DNA from: Pseudomonas paracarnis
Lineage (GTDB): Bacteria > Pseudomonadota > Gammaproteobacteria > Pseudomonadales > Pseudomonadaceae
Direction of reading: 5' to 3'
Assembly: GCF_904063055.1 (NCBI RefSeq)
Contig: NZ_CAJFCN010000009.1
Coordinates: 1 to 64,000, forward strand
DNA length: 64,000 nucleotides
Shown: piece after piece, positions 42,194-50,404 of the stretch
How the letters are laid out: every line of letters begins with the position of its first letter
Position numbering within the stretch: position 1 is the stretch's first letter
Program-made: the position numbers and the translations under genes
The notes under the pieces: generated by a model
The model's database searches: none
What the model was told of the DNA's origin: nothing
Seen by the model: only the letters and a program-made list of their open reading frames with translations

Positions 42194-43513
42194 TTACTGC
42201 AGTTGCAGCGTGGAATTGAACTGACTGATCGCATCCACCACATGCCGCGAGCCTTCCTGGATCTCCAGGATCACCTGCCCCGCTTCATTCGCCAGTTCCA
42301 CCCCGAGCCCCGTGCGGCTCAGGCTCGACTGCATGCTCGACACCGCGCACAGCGACAGGTCGTGATTCTTGCGCACCACATCCACGATCTCCACCGTGGC
42401 CTGGCTGGTGCGTGCCGCGAGACTGCGCACTTCATCGGCCACCACCGCGAACCCACGTCCATGCTCACCGGCCCGCGCCGCCTCAATCGCCGCATTGAGT
42501 GCCAGCATATTGGTTTGCTCGGCGATGCTGCGGATGGTCTGCACAATGGCGCCGATGATGTCCGATTGCTTGTTCACCGCATCGATACTCTCGGCAGCCT
42601 GGTTGAGGTCACTGGAGATCGCCTCGATGATCTCTACCGTTTGCTGCACCACCTGCGAGCCCTTGCGTGCGCAGGCGTCATTTTGCACCGAGGTGGCGTG
42701 GGCCGAATCGGCGGCAGTACGCAGGGTAGTGACCTGGCTGGTAATGTCGCTGGCGAACTTCACCACTTTGTACAGGCGCCCATTCGTGTCGAAGATCGGG
42801 TTGTAGGACGCCTCCAGAAACAAGGTCTTACCGTATTTGTTTTTACGCTCGAAGCGATGGGAGTGATATTCGCCGCGATTGAGTGAGGCCCAGAATGCCT
42901 TGTAGGCCGGCGACTCCACTTCACTGCGATGACAGAACATGCTGTGGTGCTGGCCGATGATTTCCTCCCGCGTGTACTGCACGGTACGCAGGAAATTGTC
43001 GTTGGCATTCAGGATTTGGCCCTGGGGCGTGAACTCGATTACCGCCATGGAACGGCCAATGGCGTCGATGAGGCTCTGGTTTTCGTGTTCATGGTGCACC
43101 CGTGCAGAAATATCCGACGCTACTTTGATCACACTGCGTACCTGGTTGTCGCTGTCCAGCACCGGCATGTAACTGGCTTCGAGCCACACCTCCTCGCCAT
43201 GCTTGTTCAAGCGCATAAAGGTGCCACTGAGCGCCTCGCCTCGCGCCAGATCGCGCCACAACTGGTGGTAGGCATCGGTGTGGGTATACGCCTCCTCGCA
43301 AAACAGGCGGTGATGTTTGCCACGGATCTGCTCGATGCTGTAGCCCATGGTTTGGCAAAAACGCTCGTTGGCATTCAGGATCACTCCCGTGCGGTCGAAC
43401 TCGATCATCGCCATGGAGCGGCTGATGGCGGCAAGCTTGGCGTTGGCTTCGGTAAGGGCACAGGAAAAACGCTGGATCTCTTGCAGGTCGGATTTGTGCT
43501 GGCGGTTGAACAT
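42194..43513 (-). CDS. Soluble dual-PAS methyl-accepting chemotaxis protein
   Basis: A 439-residue chemoreceptor without membrane segments, a paralogue of 15094-16413 and of equal length. PAS 1 is near 25-145 and PAS 2 near 147-265; motifs include GYSIEQIRGKHHRLFC and REEIIGQHHSMFC. The signalling tip is IAEQTNMLALNAAIEAARAG. Both proteins start with a short charged helix followed by LAAISRSMAMIEFDRTG type text. It would act as a cytosolic energy or redox sensor for the Che system. The ATG at 43513 mirrors the paralogue. Confidence 0.88.
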   Translation of the reverse strand: MFNRQHKSDLQEIQRFSCALTEANAKLAAISRSMAMIEFDRTGVILNANERFCQTMGYSIEQIRGKHHRLFCEEAYTHTDAYHQLWRDLARGEALSGTFMRLNKHGEEVWLEASYMPVLDSDNQVRSVIKVASDISARVHHEHENQSLIDAIGRSMAVIEFTPQGQILNANDNFLRTVQYTREEIIGQHHSMFCHRSEVESPAYKAFWASLNRGEYHSHRFERKNKYGKTLFLEASYNPIFDTNGRLYKVVKFASDITSQVTTLRTAADSAHATSVQNDACARKGSQVVQQTVEIIEAISSDLNQAAESIDAVNKQSDIIGAIVQTIRSIAEQTNMLALNAAIEAARAGEHGRGFAVVADEVRSLAARTSQATVEIVDVVRKNHDLSLCAVSSMQSSLSRTGLGVELANEAGQVILEIQEGSRHVVDAISQFNSTLQLQ

Positions 43514-43701
43514 GGTCAGATCACCCTGGATTCCCGGCGCCTGGAGGGCGCATTCCATTCATACGTTGGATATTTCTGGTACACCTGCATGGGGAAATAA
43601 CCATTGGAAACGCTTTATCGGCCAAGCGTCGTTAACGGTTCTGGGTGAGCATAGACAGGCCTTGGCACTCTGCAAGGCCACTAATCCGCCAGCATCACTA
43701 C

Positions 43702-44652
43702 TCAGGGATGATCAAGGGGCTTGAAGACAGCCTGCTGCACGTCGACTTTTTTCGGGATCAGGCCGTTGGCAAAAAACAGGTCGGCGGTGCGTTGCTGGTT
43801 GGCAATGTCGATGGCCGCCAAGGGGCGGATCGGCTCAGGCGAGCGATGTTCGAAGTAGCTTTTGACCACCGCCGGTTGCAGGCCCAGGGTGCCGGCCATC
43901 AGCGTGATGCTCGCGGCAGGCTCATCAAGCGACAGGCGCTGCGCCTTGCCAAGCGTGTGGATAATCGTGGCGATGGCCTCTGGGTGCTGCTTGGCAAACG
44001 GGTGGTTGACCACGAAGAAACTGCCCGCAGGGTTCAACCCTTGCCCGTCCCGCAGCACGCGTGCCGAGCCGTCGATCACGGCGGCCGAGTAGTACGGGTC
44101 CCACACTACCCATGCGTCCACCTTGCCTTGTTCGAACGCGGCGCGGCCGTCGGAAGGCGACAGGTACACCACATTCACATCCTTCCACTGCAACCCGGCG
44201 TGCAGCAGGCTTTTGAGGAACAGGTTGTGTGCACTGGAGCCCTTGAGCAATGCCACGCGCTTGCCCTTGAGTTCGGCCACGTTCTGCACGGTGCTGGCCT
44301 TGGGCACCAGCACTGCTTCGGCCTTGCCCTCGTTGGGCTCGACGGCAAAATACTGCAAGTCGATCCCGGCCGCCTGGGCGAAGATCGGCGGTATATCACC
44401 AATATTGCCGATGTCCAGGCTGCCTGCGTTGAGCGCTTCGATCAGCGGCGGGCCACCGAGGAATTCGGTCCACTGCACCTGAGTGCCCGGCAGTGCGGCT
44501 TCGAAGAGCTTGTGCTCACGGGCGAGCACCATGCTGACCGAGCTTTTCTGGTAGCCGATGCGCAGCGTGGAAGGTTCGGCCGCCGAGGTGGGTTGCGCCA
44601 TTACTGCCAATGCCAGCAGCGAACTGCCCAGCAGGTGTCTGATTGCTTTCAT
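43702..44652 (-). CDS. Aliphatic sulfonate-type ABC substrate-binding protein
   Basis: A 316-residue periplasmic binding protein of the SsuA/TauA (NMT1-like) family. The signal peptide is residues 1-28 (MKAIRHLLGSSLLALAVMAQ, cut near TSA-AEP). Mature motifs are LRIGYQKSSVSMVLAREHKL, FLGGPPLIEALNAGSLDIGN and DAWVVWDPYYSAA. From the family it binds alkanesulfonates or related sulfur compounds. No permease or ATPase is adjacent, so it is an orphan or works with a distant transporter. The ATG at 44652 has AGAGGC upstream. The 188-bp gap to the chemoreceptor shows nothing recognisable. Confidence 0.85.
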   Translation of the reverse strand: MKAIRHLLGSSLLALAVMAQPTSAAEPSTLRIGYQKSSVSMVLAREHKLFEAALPGTQVQWTEFLGGPPLIEALNAGSLDIGNIGDIPPIFAQAAGIDLQYFAVEPNEGKAEAVLVPKASTVQNVAELKGKRVALLKGSSAHNLFLKSLLHAGLQWKDVNVVYLSPSDGRAAFEQGKVDAWVVWDPYYSAAVIDGSARVLRDGQGLNPAGSFFVVNHPFAKQHPEAIATIIHTLGKAQRLSLDEPAASITLMAGTLGLQPAVVKSYFEHRSPEPIRPLAAIDIANQQRTADLFFANGLIPKKVDVQQAVFKPLDHP

Positions 44653-44699
44653 AAGTTGCCTCTTGGTGGTTCGATCAGATTCAAAGTGAGCACAGGAAG

Positions 44700-44788
44700 T
44701 GTGGGAGCTGGCTTGCCTGCGATGGCGGCCTGTCATGGCCAGAGGTGTTGGCTGGCTCACCGCTATCGCAGGCAAGCCAGCTCCCACA
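44700..44788. repeat. REP doublet overlapping a sigma-factor gene end
   Basis: Inverted REP arms; the right arm provides the last codons and the stop of the ECF sigma gene at 44763. Confidence 0.9.
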
Positions 44789-45284
44789 TTTGATCGGGGT
44801 GGGATTCAAGTCCGGTAACAGCGCGGGCCATGTAGTCACTGACCGAGCGCTGGGAAATCCCCAGTTCGGCGGCGATCTGGGGGTACGTCAGGCCGTTGAC
44901 GCGGGACAGCAGGAACGTCGCCTTGACCTTGGCCGGCAAGCGGTCGAGCGTCTGCTCGACGGCCTGCAGCGCTTCGAGCACTCGGGCCCTGCCCTCCGCG
45001 CAGGCCGCATCGTTATCCAGCGTAGCGAGGTAGGCACGCTCCAGGTCACGTCGACGCCACACCTGGTACACCAGGCGCTGGGCAATAGTGGTAAGCAATG
45101 CGCGGGGCTGTCGTATCGGCGCTACCTGAGGTGCACTCAAGAGCTGGACAAACGCGTCGACGGCGATGTCTTCGGCGTGGGCACGGGAGTTGAGGTGGCG
45201 GTGCAAACGGCTGCACAGCCAAGGGTAATGAATGCGAAACAGGGAGCCCACATAGTCGCTGTGAGCACGATCGGCGCCGGACAT
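44763..45284 (-). CDS. FecI-like ECF sigma factor without FecR partner
   Basis: A 173-residue ECF sigma factor. Region 2 is HYPWLCSRLHRHLNSRAHAE with DIAVDAFVQLL, and region 4 is LEALQAVEQTLDRLPAKVKA followed by VNGLTYPQIAAELGISQRSV. This is the FecI pattern of iron-responsive sigma factors. No FecR anti-sigma gene or TonB receptor is adjacent on the same strand. The last 11 or so residues (DQMWELACLR and neighbours) are encoded by a REP element, so the original C-terminus was replaced. The target genes are unknown. Confidence 0.82.
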   Translation of the reverse strand: MSGADRAHSDYVGSLFRIHYPWLCSRLHRHLNSRAHAEDIAVDAFVQLLSAPQVAPIRQPRALLTTIAQRLVYQVWRRRDLERAYLATLDNDAACAEGRARVLEALQAVEQTLDRLPAKVKATFLLSRVNGLTYPQIAAELGISQRSVSDYMARAVTGLESHPDQMWELACLR

Positions 45285-45392
45285 AGGGGCTCCTTCTGAG
45301 TAGGTTGCGCGGTATGTCCGGTGTTCCGGTGAAGCAATCCTAGCAAGGCCCCTTATGCTTTAATAATACTTAAAACGCATTTTTATATAACC

Positions 45393-46184
45393 TTATTGAA
45401 GTACCGAATAGCCGATGCTGGCGGCTTTGCGCTGGTAATCCAACACCACCTGATAGTCATCTTCGCTGGCAGGAAGCACAGCTCGCACACCGAGGGTTTG
45501 CGCCACCTGCGGCAGGTCCTGCAACGCCAGGTTCATCGCCTCACGAATCTGCGCCACCTGCCCATCGCTCAAGCCCAGCGCGCCTATGTAAGGCAAAGTC
45601 GGGCTCGGCGCGCTGCGGGTGATGACGCGCAGGCCCGCGACCTCTTCGGGGGCGAATCGGGCGAGGTAGTCGTAGGTGACGCTATCGATGGCGGCGAGGT
45701 CGGCGCGGCCTTCACGCAGCCAGCGCAAGCTCTCGCGGTGGGCGCCGCTGATGCCGACGCTGGCGAAGAACCGCCCGTCGCGCTGCAACGGCGCCAGACA
45801 GTGACGCAGCAGGTTCATGCCGCTGTTGGAGTCGTGGCCGTTGATCACGCCGCGGCTCTGGTAGAACTGCGTCAGGCGGGTACGCGGGTTGTCCGCGCGG
45901 GTCAACAGCAGGCTGCAATGTTCGCCGTGGCTGCTGTGGGCCAACTCGTAACGGGGGCGCCCAATGATGCGCACCTGGCCGCGCAGTTGGGTCATCAGCG
46001 GGTAGCCGCAGGTTTGGCTGACGAGCAATTGTGGCGCCAGCCACAGGCCGCGCAAGTCGAGGTGGTCGGCGTTAAGACGATGCAGCTTCAAGCGCTCAAG
46101 GATGCGCGCCAGCCAGTGTTGATTGGCCTGCTGGATGGGTTCGGGCGCAACGTACATGCGCAGGTCGGCGTAGTACTCACTCAT
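45393..46184 (-). CDS. PhnD/SsuA-like substrate-binding-fold protein, no signal peptide
   Basis: A 263-residue protein of the phosphonate/transferrin-type periplasmic binding fold (PhnD-like): RGVINGHDSNSGMNLLRHCL, GAHRESLRWLREGRADLAAI and DSVTYDYLARF are the usual hinge and ligand segments. It starts MSEYYADLRMYVAPEPIQQA with no signal peptide, so it may stay in the cytoplasm or be cut from a longer ancestor. It is nine bases downstream of the fatty acid desaturase gene on the same strand. The ligand is unknown. Confidence 0.78.
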   Translation of the reverse strand: MSEYYADLRMYVAPEPIQQANQHWLARILERLKLHRLNADHLDLRGLWLAPQLLVSQTCGYPLMTQLRGQVRIIGRPRYELAHSSHGEHCSLLLTRADNPRTRLTQFYQSRGVINGHDSNSGMNLLRHCLAPLQRDGRFFASVGISGAHRESLRWLREGRADLAAIDSVTYDYLARFAPEEVAGLRVITRSAPSPTLPYIGALGLSDGQVAQIREAMNLALQDLPQVAQTLGVRAVLPASEDDYQVVLDYQRKAASIGYSVLQ

Positions 46185-46193
46185 GGTCGCCTC

Positions 46194-47123
46194 TCAGGCA
46201 AACGGGTGCCGGGGACTGTCGATGGCCTTGAGGCCGTGACGGCTGATCAACTGGCCGTAGCCTTGCACCAGGAAGCCACCGCTGCGCACCAGCCACTGCT
46301 CGCGCCGGGCACGGTACACCCTGGGCAGCAGGTACCACGGCAACTTTGGCAGATCGTGGTGCACCAGGTGCAGATTGTTGTTGAGAAACAGCCAGGCCCA
46401 GGGCCAGGACGCTTCGTTGAGCACTGTGCGGTGTTCCGGCCGCAGATGGGGGCGGTGCTCATAGTAGGAGCGGATCGAAGCCAGGGACAACGCTGGCACG
46501 CTGACCAGCAGCAGGTAATGCCACACCGCAAGCGCGCTGTAGGAGGCAATGAAACTCAGCATCAGCACAGTAACGGCGCCGTGAGCCAGCCACATCGGCC
46601 ATACCTGGGGCAGGCGTTGAAACTCGTGACGGGCCAACCGGCCAATGGCCAACGGCGCAGCCAGCAGGAAGCGGCCAAGCACGGTCTTGGTCAGCCAATG
46701 CACGCCACGTTCGAACAGCGAGCTGTCGTCCCATTGCTGCTGATTGAGGTAGCGGCTTTCCGGGTCGATGCCCGGTAGGGTCAGGTTGTCGTCGTTGTGG
46801 TGCAACAGGTGGCTGTCGCGGTACAGCGTATAGGGATACCACACCGCGAAAGGCGCATAGCCGAGGAGTTTATTGAGCAACAACGAACGGGTCGGGTGGC
46901 CGTGGAGCAATTCGTGCTGCACCGATAGCCACAGGGTCACCAGCGGAATCAGCAGCAACATGCTCAGCCACAGGCCCAGCCACCGGCTGCCAAGGATCAC
47001 CGCGAACCAGCCGGCATATACGCCGATCAACAGTAGCCAGGTCGGCCATTCGGTTCTTGCCACGAAGGTCGTCGCCAGGGCTTCGATTTCCCGGCGTTGG
47101 GTCGGATCAAGGTAATTGGCCAT
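46194..47123 (-). CDS. Membrane fatty acid desaturase
   Basis: A 309-residue integral membrane desaturase. The three histidine boxes that bind the di-iron centre are present: HELLHGH near 73-79, HLLHH near 107-111, and NLHLVHH near 242-248. Four or more hydrophobic segments lie between. It introduces a double bond into an acyl chain, or acts on a related lipid or carotenoid-like substrate. The ATG at 47123 is preferred. A PhnD-like gene follows after nine bases, suggesting a two-gene unit. Confidence 0.87.
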   Translation of the reverse strand: MANYLDPTQRREIEALATTFVARTEWPTWLLLIGVYAGWFAVILGSRWLGLWLSMLLLIPLVTLWLSVQHELLHGHPTRSLLLNKLLGYAPFAVWYPYTLYRDSHLLHHNDDNLTLPGIDPESRYLNQQQWDDSSLFERGVHWLTKTVLGRFLLAAPLAIGRLARHEFQRLPQVWPMWLAHGAVTVLMLSFIASYSALAVWHYLLLVSVPALSLASIRSYYEHRPHLRPEHRTVLNEASWPWAWLFLNNNLHLVHHDLPKLPWYLLPRVYRARREQWLVRSGGFLVQGYGQLISRHGLKAIDSPRHPFA

Positions 47124-47204
47124 CGGCAGCTCAGAGCAGGTGTTTCCTGCTCTGTGCAATGAGGCGGGAAAATCTTGCAGATCGTTTGGTTCTAAGCGTG
47201 TAAC

Positions 47205-47321
47205 TCAGTGACCGAACAGGCCCGCTTCGGATTTTTTGGTCTTCTTGTCCGCGCGTTTTTCATCCGCGGTCTTTGCCGGTTTTTTCTTCGCGGCTTTCTT
47301 TGAATCCATACCTTTGGCCAT
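47205..47321 (-). CDS. Short lysine-rich protein
   Basis: A 38-residue protein, MAKGMDSKKAAKKKPAKTAD at its start and ending GLFGH. Nearly half of it is Lys or Ala. The ATG at 47321 has GGAG eight bases upstream. Similar very basic short proteins occur in many Pseudomonas genomes; a nucleic-acid-binding role is possible but not shown. It is a single gene. Confidence 0.6.
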   Translation of the reverse strand: MAKGMDSKKAAKKKPAKTADEKRADKKTKKSEAGLFGH

Positions 47322-47424
47322 GATGCATGCTCCACTAACAGGGGATGTAGCACTGGGTATACCACCTATTGCCCGGCAGAAGGCGCTTATAATCCCCTGC
47401 CCTTGATAACGCTTGTCTGAACCC

Positions 47425-47853
47425 ATGCCCCCATTGCACATCGAACCGCTGGCCGAGCCTCTGTGGCCACTGCTGAACAAGTTTTACCGCAGTCACAATT
47501 CATCGATGAAGGCGCTCAAGGGCGGCCGTTTGTGGGTAGTGCGAGATGCCGAGATCGTGGCCGGCTTGTGCTTGAGCCCGGTGGTGGGTGGGCAGTGGCT
47601 GACGGGGGTGTTTGTGGCGCCGACTTATCGTGGCCAGGGGCTCGCGGCGCGACTGGTTGAAGAGGCCGTGGCGGGTTGTGAGGGGACGGTCTGGTTGCTG
47701 TGCCATCCGGACCTGGAAGGGTTGTATCGGGGCATGGGGTTCAGCCAGGACACGGTTTTGCCGCAATCGCTGAGTGAACGGCTGGTGCGTTACAAGCGCA
47801 ATAAGCCGATGATTGCGATGGGGCTCAATGCCCCAGTCCTGAATAAACACTGA
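47425..47853 (+). CDS. GNAT-family N-acetyltransferase
   Basis: A 142-residue acetyltransferase. The acetyl-CoA loop is in VFVAPTYRGQGLAARLVEEA, and the last strand pair is WLLCHPDLEGLYRGMGFSQD. The acceptor is unknown. The ATG at 47425 is chosen; a TTG four codons earlier is possible. It converges with the deformylase gene, with a CCCACAGTT/AACTGTGGG dyad at 47855-47873 between them. Confidence 0.87.
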   Translation: MPPLHIEPLAEPLWPLLNKFYRSHNSSMKALKGGRLWVVRDAEIVAGLCLSPVVGGQWLTGVFVAPTYRGQGLAARLVEEAVAGCEGTVWLLCHPDLEGLYRGMGFSQDTVLPQSLSERLVRYKRNKPMIAMGLNAPVLNKH

Positions 47854-47873
47854 TCCCACAGTTGAACTGTGGG

Positions 47874-48413
47874 CTATTCGTCAGCCGTTGGGTCCAGCTC
47901 CGGGAACATCACTTCAATAAACCCGAATTTGCTGAAATCGGTAATCCGCGATGGGTACAACCGGCCGATCAAATGGTCGCACTCATGCTGCACCACCCGC
48001 GCATGGAAGCCGTCGGCAAAACGCACAATCGGCTCGCCCTTGGGGTCGAAACCTTCGTAGCGGATCTGCTGGTAACGGTTCACGGCGCCGCGCAGGCCGG
48101 GCACTGACAGGCAACCTTCATAGCCCTCTTCCAGTACCGGGCTAAGCGGTGTGATCAGCGGGTTGATCAGAATGGTCTGGGGTACCGGCGGCGCCTCCGG
48201 GTAGCGTTCGCTGGCCTCGAAACCAAAGATCACCAGTTGCAGGTCGACACCAATCTGCGGTGCAGCCAGGCCAACACCGCCTACGTGTTCCATGGTCTGG
48301 AACATATCGTCGATCAGTTGCCACAACTCGGGGCTGTCGAACATCTCCGGCGGTACCGGCGGGGCGATACGCAGCAGGCGCTCGTCGCCCATTTTCAGGA
48401 TTTCACGGATCAT
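47874..48413 (-). CDS. def: Peptide deformylase (second type)
   Basis: A 179-residue metal enzyme that removes the formyl group from new proteins. The three motifs are GVGLAAPQIG near 46-55, EGCLSVPG near 97-104 (metal Cys), and QHECDHLIG near 139-147 (two metal His and the catalytic Glu). The chain is a little longer than the main Def protein that accompanies fmt, and it is not next to fmt here, so it is likely an extra copy. It overlaps the BrkB-like gene by four bases. Confidence 0.93.
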   Translation of the reverse strand: MIREILKMGDERLLRIAPPVPPEMFDSPELWQLIDDMFQTMEHVGGVGLAAPQIGVDLQLVIFGFEASERYPEAPPVPQTILINPLITPLSPVLEEGYEGCLSVPGLRGAVNRYQQIRYEGFDPKGEPIVRFADGFHARVVQHECDHLIGRLYPSRITDFSKFGFIEVMFPELDPTADE

Positions 48414-49360
48414 TGTTCAGGCTCGGTAATGGGCTTGGAGTGGTCCCGGCCTAAGCCAGAGACGTGCTGTTTTTCAGTCGGGGCCGGTTCGCCGATTTCC
48501 TTCTGCCCGGGGTCCTTGCCTTCGGCAGACATGTGTTCGATCACGGCATTCATCTCCGCGCCGAGCAACAGCACGGCAGCGGAGATATAGAAATACAGGA
48601 GCAGGACAATAATCGCACCGATACTGCCATACATGGCGTTGTAGTCGGCGAAGGTTTTGACGTAGTAGCCAAAGCCGAGGGAGGCGACGATCCACACCAC
48701 CACCGCCAATACCGAACCTGGGGTGATAAAGCGAAACTCCTGCTCGACATCCGGCATCACGTAATACATGAGTGCCACGGCGAACATCAGCAGGATCACG
48801 ATCAATGGCCAGCGCAGGATAGTCCACAGGGTGACGACGAATTCCTGCATGCCGATCTGCCCGGCCAGCCACTCCATGACCTGCGGGCCGAGCACCATCA
48901 GCGCGGCAGCAGCCAGCAGCATGCCGGCGATGCCGACGGTGTAGAAAATCGACAGTGGAAAACGCTTCCAGATCGGCCGGCCCTCAACCACGTCGTAGGC
49001 GGCGTTCATGGCGCTCATCATAAGGCGCACGCCCGCGGAGGCCGTCCACAAGGCAATCACGATACCGACCGAGAGCAGCCCCCCCTTGGACTGCTGCAGT
49101 TGGTCGATCACCGGGTTGACTTGCTCTAGCGCCTGGGGCGGCAACACCAGTTCCGACTGCAGGCGCAGCCAGGTGAAGAAGTCAGGCAGGTGCAGGAAAC
49201 CGATCAGGGCGATCAGGAACAGCAGAAAGGGGAACAACGAGAACAGCATCTGGTAGGCCAGTGCCGAGGCGTAAGTCGGCATCTCGTCATCGAGAAATTC
49301 AGTGACGGTGCGCATCAGCACCTTGTGCAGCTTGAGACCATCGAGTACCGGAAAAATCAT
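48410..49360 (-). CDS. YihY/BrkB-family inner-membrane protein
   Basis: A 316-residue membrane protein with about six hydrophobic segments. Family marks are TYASALAYQMLFSLFPFLLF near the start and YGSIGAIIVLLLYFYISAAV near 250, followed by a polar tail of 50 residues. Once called ribonuclease BN, the family is now seen as a transporter or envelope protein of unclear role. The gene is translationally coupled to the deformylase downstream. Confidence 0.88.
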   Translation of the reverse strand: MIFPVLDGLKLHKVLMRTVTEFLDDEMPTYASALAYQMLFSLFPFLLFLIALIGFLHLPDFFTWLRLQSELVLPPQALEQVNPVIDQLQQSKGGLLSVGIVIALWTASAGVRLMMSAMNAAYDVVEGRPIWKRFPLSIFYTVGIAGMLLAAAALMVLGPQVMEWLAGQIGMQEFVVTLWTILRWPLIVILLMFAVALMYYVMPDVEQEFRFITPGSVLAVVVWIVASLGFGYYVKTFADYNAMYGSIGAIIVLLLYFYISAAVLLLGAEMNAVIEHMSAEGKDPGQKEIGEPAPTEKQHVSGLGRDHSKPITEPEQ

Positions 49361-49483
49361 AGCGTCTCCTTTCGCCGCAAAGAGATTGAGTTCATGGGCG
49401 ACTCAGGGGCCGTTTTCTACATCAAAGTAGCCCATTTGGCGACTTTGAAACAATTTCGAAAGTTTAGTTGCAACACCGGATAC

Positions 49484-49509
49484 AAAAACGGCCATCCGTG
49501 GATGGCCGT
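49484..49509 (-). terminator. Rho-independent terminator after csbD
   Basis: On the minus strand ACGGCCATCC pairs with GGATGGCCGT and is followed by TTTTTG, 32 bases after the stop of the CsbD-like gene. Confidence 0.8.
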
Positions 49510-49540
49510 CGGGCTGCTGGGGGCTGCCCGCCAGGACGTG

Positions 49541-49726
49541 TTACTCAGTGGCTTTTTTCACTGCGTCCTTGGTCTTGCCCACTGCTTGCTGCGCTTCGCC
49601 TTTTTTCTCTTGGATCACGCCTTCAGCACGCAGTTTGTCGTTGTCTGTGACTTTACCGACGCCTTGCTTGATGTTACCGACAGCTTCGTTCGCCAAGCCC
49701 TTTACCTTATCGGAAGTGCTGCTCAT
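49541..49726 (-). CDS. CsbD-family stress protein
   Basis: A 61-residue hydrophilic protein of the CsbD family: SDKVKGLANEAVGNIKQGVG, then KLRAEGVIQEKKGEAQQAVG and KDAVKKATE. The family is induced by general stress in many bacteria; the mechanism is unknown. The ATG at 49726 has CAGGAG upstream. It is a single gene with its own terminator. Confidence 0.9.
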   Translation of the reverse strand: MSSTSDKVKGLANEAVGNIKQGVGKVTDNDKLRAEGVIQEKKGEAQQAVGKTKDAVKKATE

Positions 49727-49927
49727 GGTATTACTCCTGATAACAATCAAATGGTTTTTGGTCACTACATAGCGGTTGACCTGAAGCGCAACGGCAGAGT
49801 TTCAATTATTTTTGTACGAGCATTTCATCGAAAGCGGCAGGTTTGGCTTTATGTTTTATGTCCAACCCACGAGAATGCCCGGCACATTCAGGCTGCAACG
49901 CTGAATAACAGATCCCGTAGGAAGGTT

Positions 49928-50305
49928 ATGAAACTCAATAAAGCACAGGCCATTGCCCGCAGAAACCAGGAACTGGGCGGTGCCGTACTCGGCGTCAACA
50001 ACTGCCACTTCACCGACCTGGACCGCAAACGCAACATCTGGTGGTTCGACCTGCCGGTGGGGCGTATTGCCGTGGGCCAGTACGAGTGGATCCATCTGTT
50101 GATGCACAACGCCGACACCGACCAGTTGTTGCACCTGAAGGTGCCGACCGTGTTCCTGCGTGAAAAACTCGAGGGGCTGGTGGTGCGCAATGCGGGCAAG
50201 CGCAAGCCGGAGATTACCCTGGAGTTGAGCGCCGACAAGGATTCGTTCTTGAAGGACGTGCGCCCCGCCGGTGCGGGTGTGAGCTTTGCGCAGTTCGTGC
50301 TGTAA
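49928..50305 (+). CDS. Hypothetical conserved protein
   Basis: A 125-residue soluble protein, MKLNKAQAIARRNQELGGAV at its start with WWFDLPVGRIAVGQYEWIHL inside. I do not recognise a family. It has mixed helix and strand character, many Trp and His residues and no signal peptide. The start ATG at 49928 has AGGAAGG upstream; an open frame further 5' is not needed. It ends before a REP palindrome and a bidirectional terminator shared with fadD1. Confidence 0.65.
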   Translation: MKLNKAQAIARRNQELGGAVLGVNNCHFTDLDRKRNIWWFDLPVGRIAVGQYEWIHLLMHNADTDQLLHLKVPTVFLREKLEGLVVRNAGKRKPEITLELSADKDSFLKDVRPAGAGVSFAQFVL

Positions 50306-50314
50306 CCCGGTAAC

Positions 50315-50346
50315 CCTGTGGGAGCGGGCAAGCCCGCTCCCACAGG
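50315..50346. repeat. Single REP palindrome, GCGGGC type
   Basis: Perfect 15-bp arms (CCTGTGGGAGCGGGC and its complement) around AA, just after the hypothetical gene. Confidence 0.85.
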
Positions 50347-50371
50347 AGGTAAGTGTTTGGCCAGCGCTCAT

Positions 50372-50399
50372 AAAAAACCCCGCATCAGCGGGGTTTTTT
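50372..50399. terminator. Bidirectional terminator between the hypothetical gene and fadD1
   Basis: AAAAAACCCCGC and GCGGGGTTTTTT form a 12-bp stem with ATCA as loop, with T runs on both strands. Confidence 0.92.
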
Positions 50400-50404
50400 A
50401 TGGG

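Noticed and set aside
44653..44787. An N-terminal extension of the sulfonate-binding protein
   Set aside because: The extra residues are encoded by the REP doublet, while the ATG at 44652 begins a good signal peptide.
45396..46778. A 460-codon plus-strand frame across two minus-strand genes
   Set aside because: It spans the desaturase and the binding-protein genes, which have conserved histidine boxes and binding-fold motifs; the plus frame has none.
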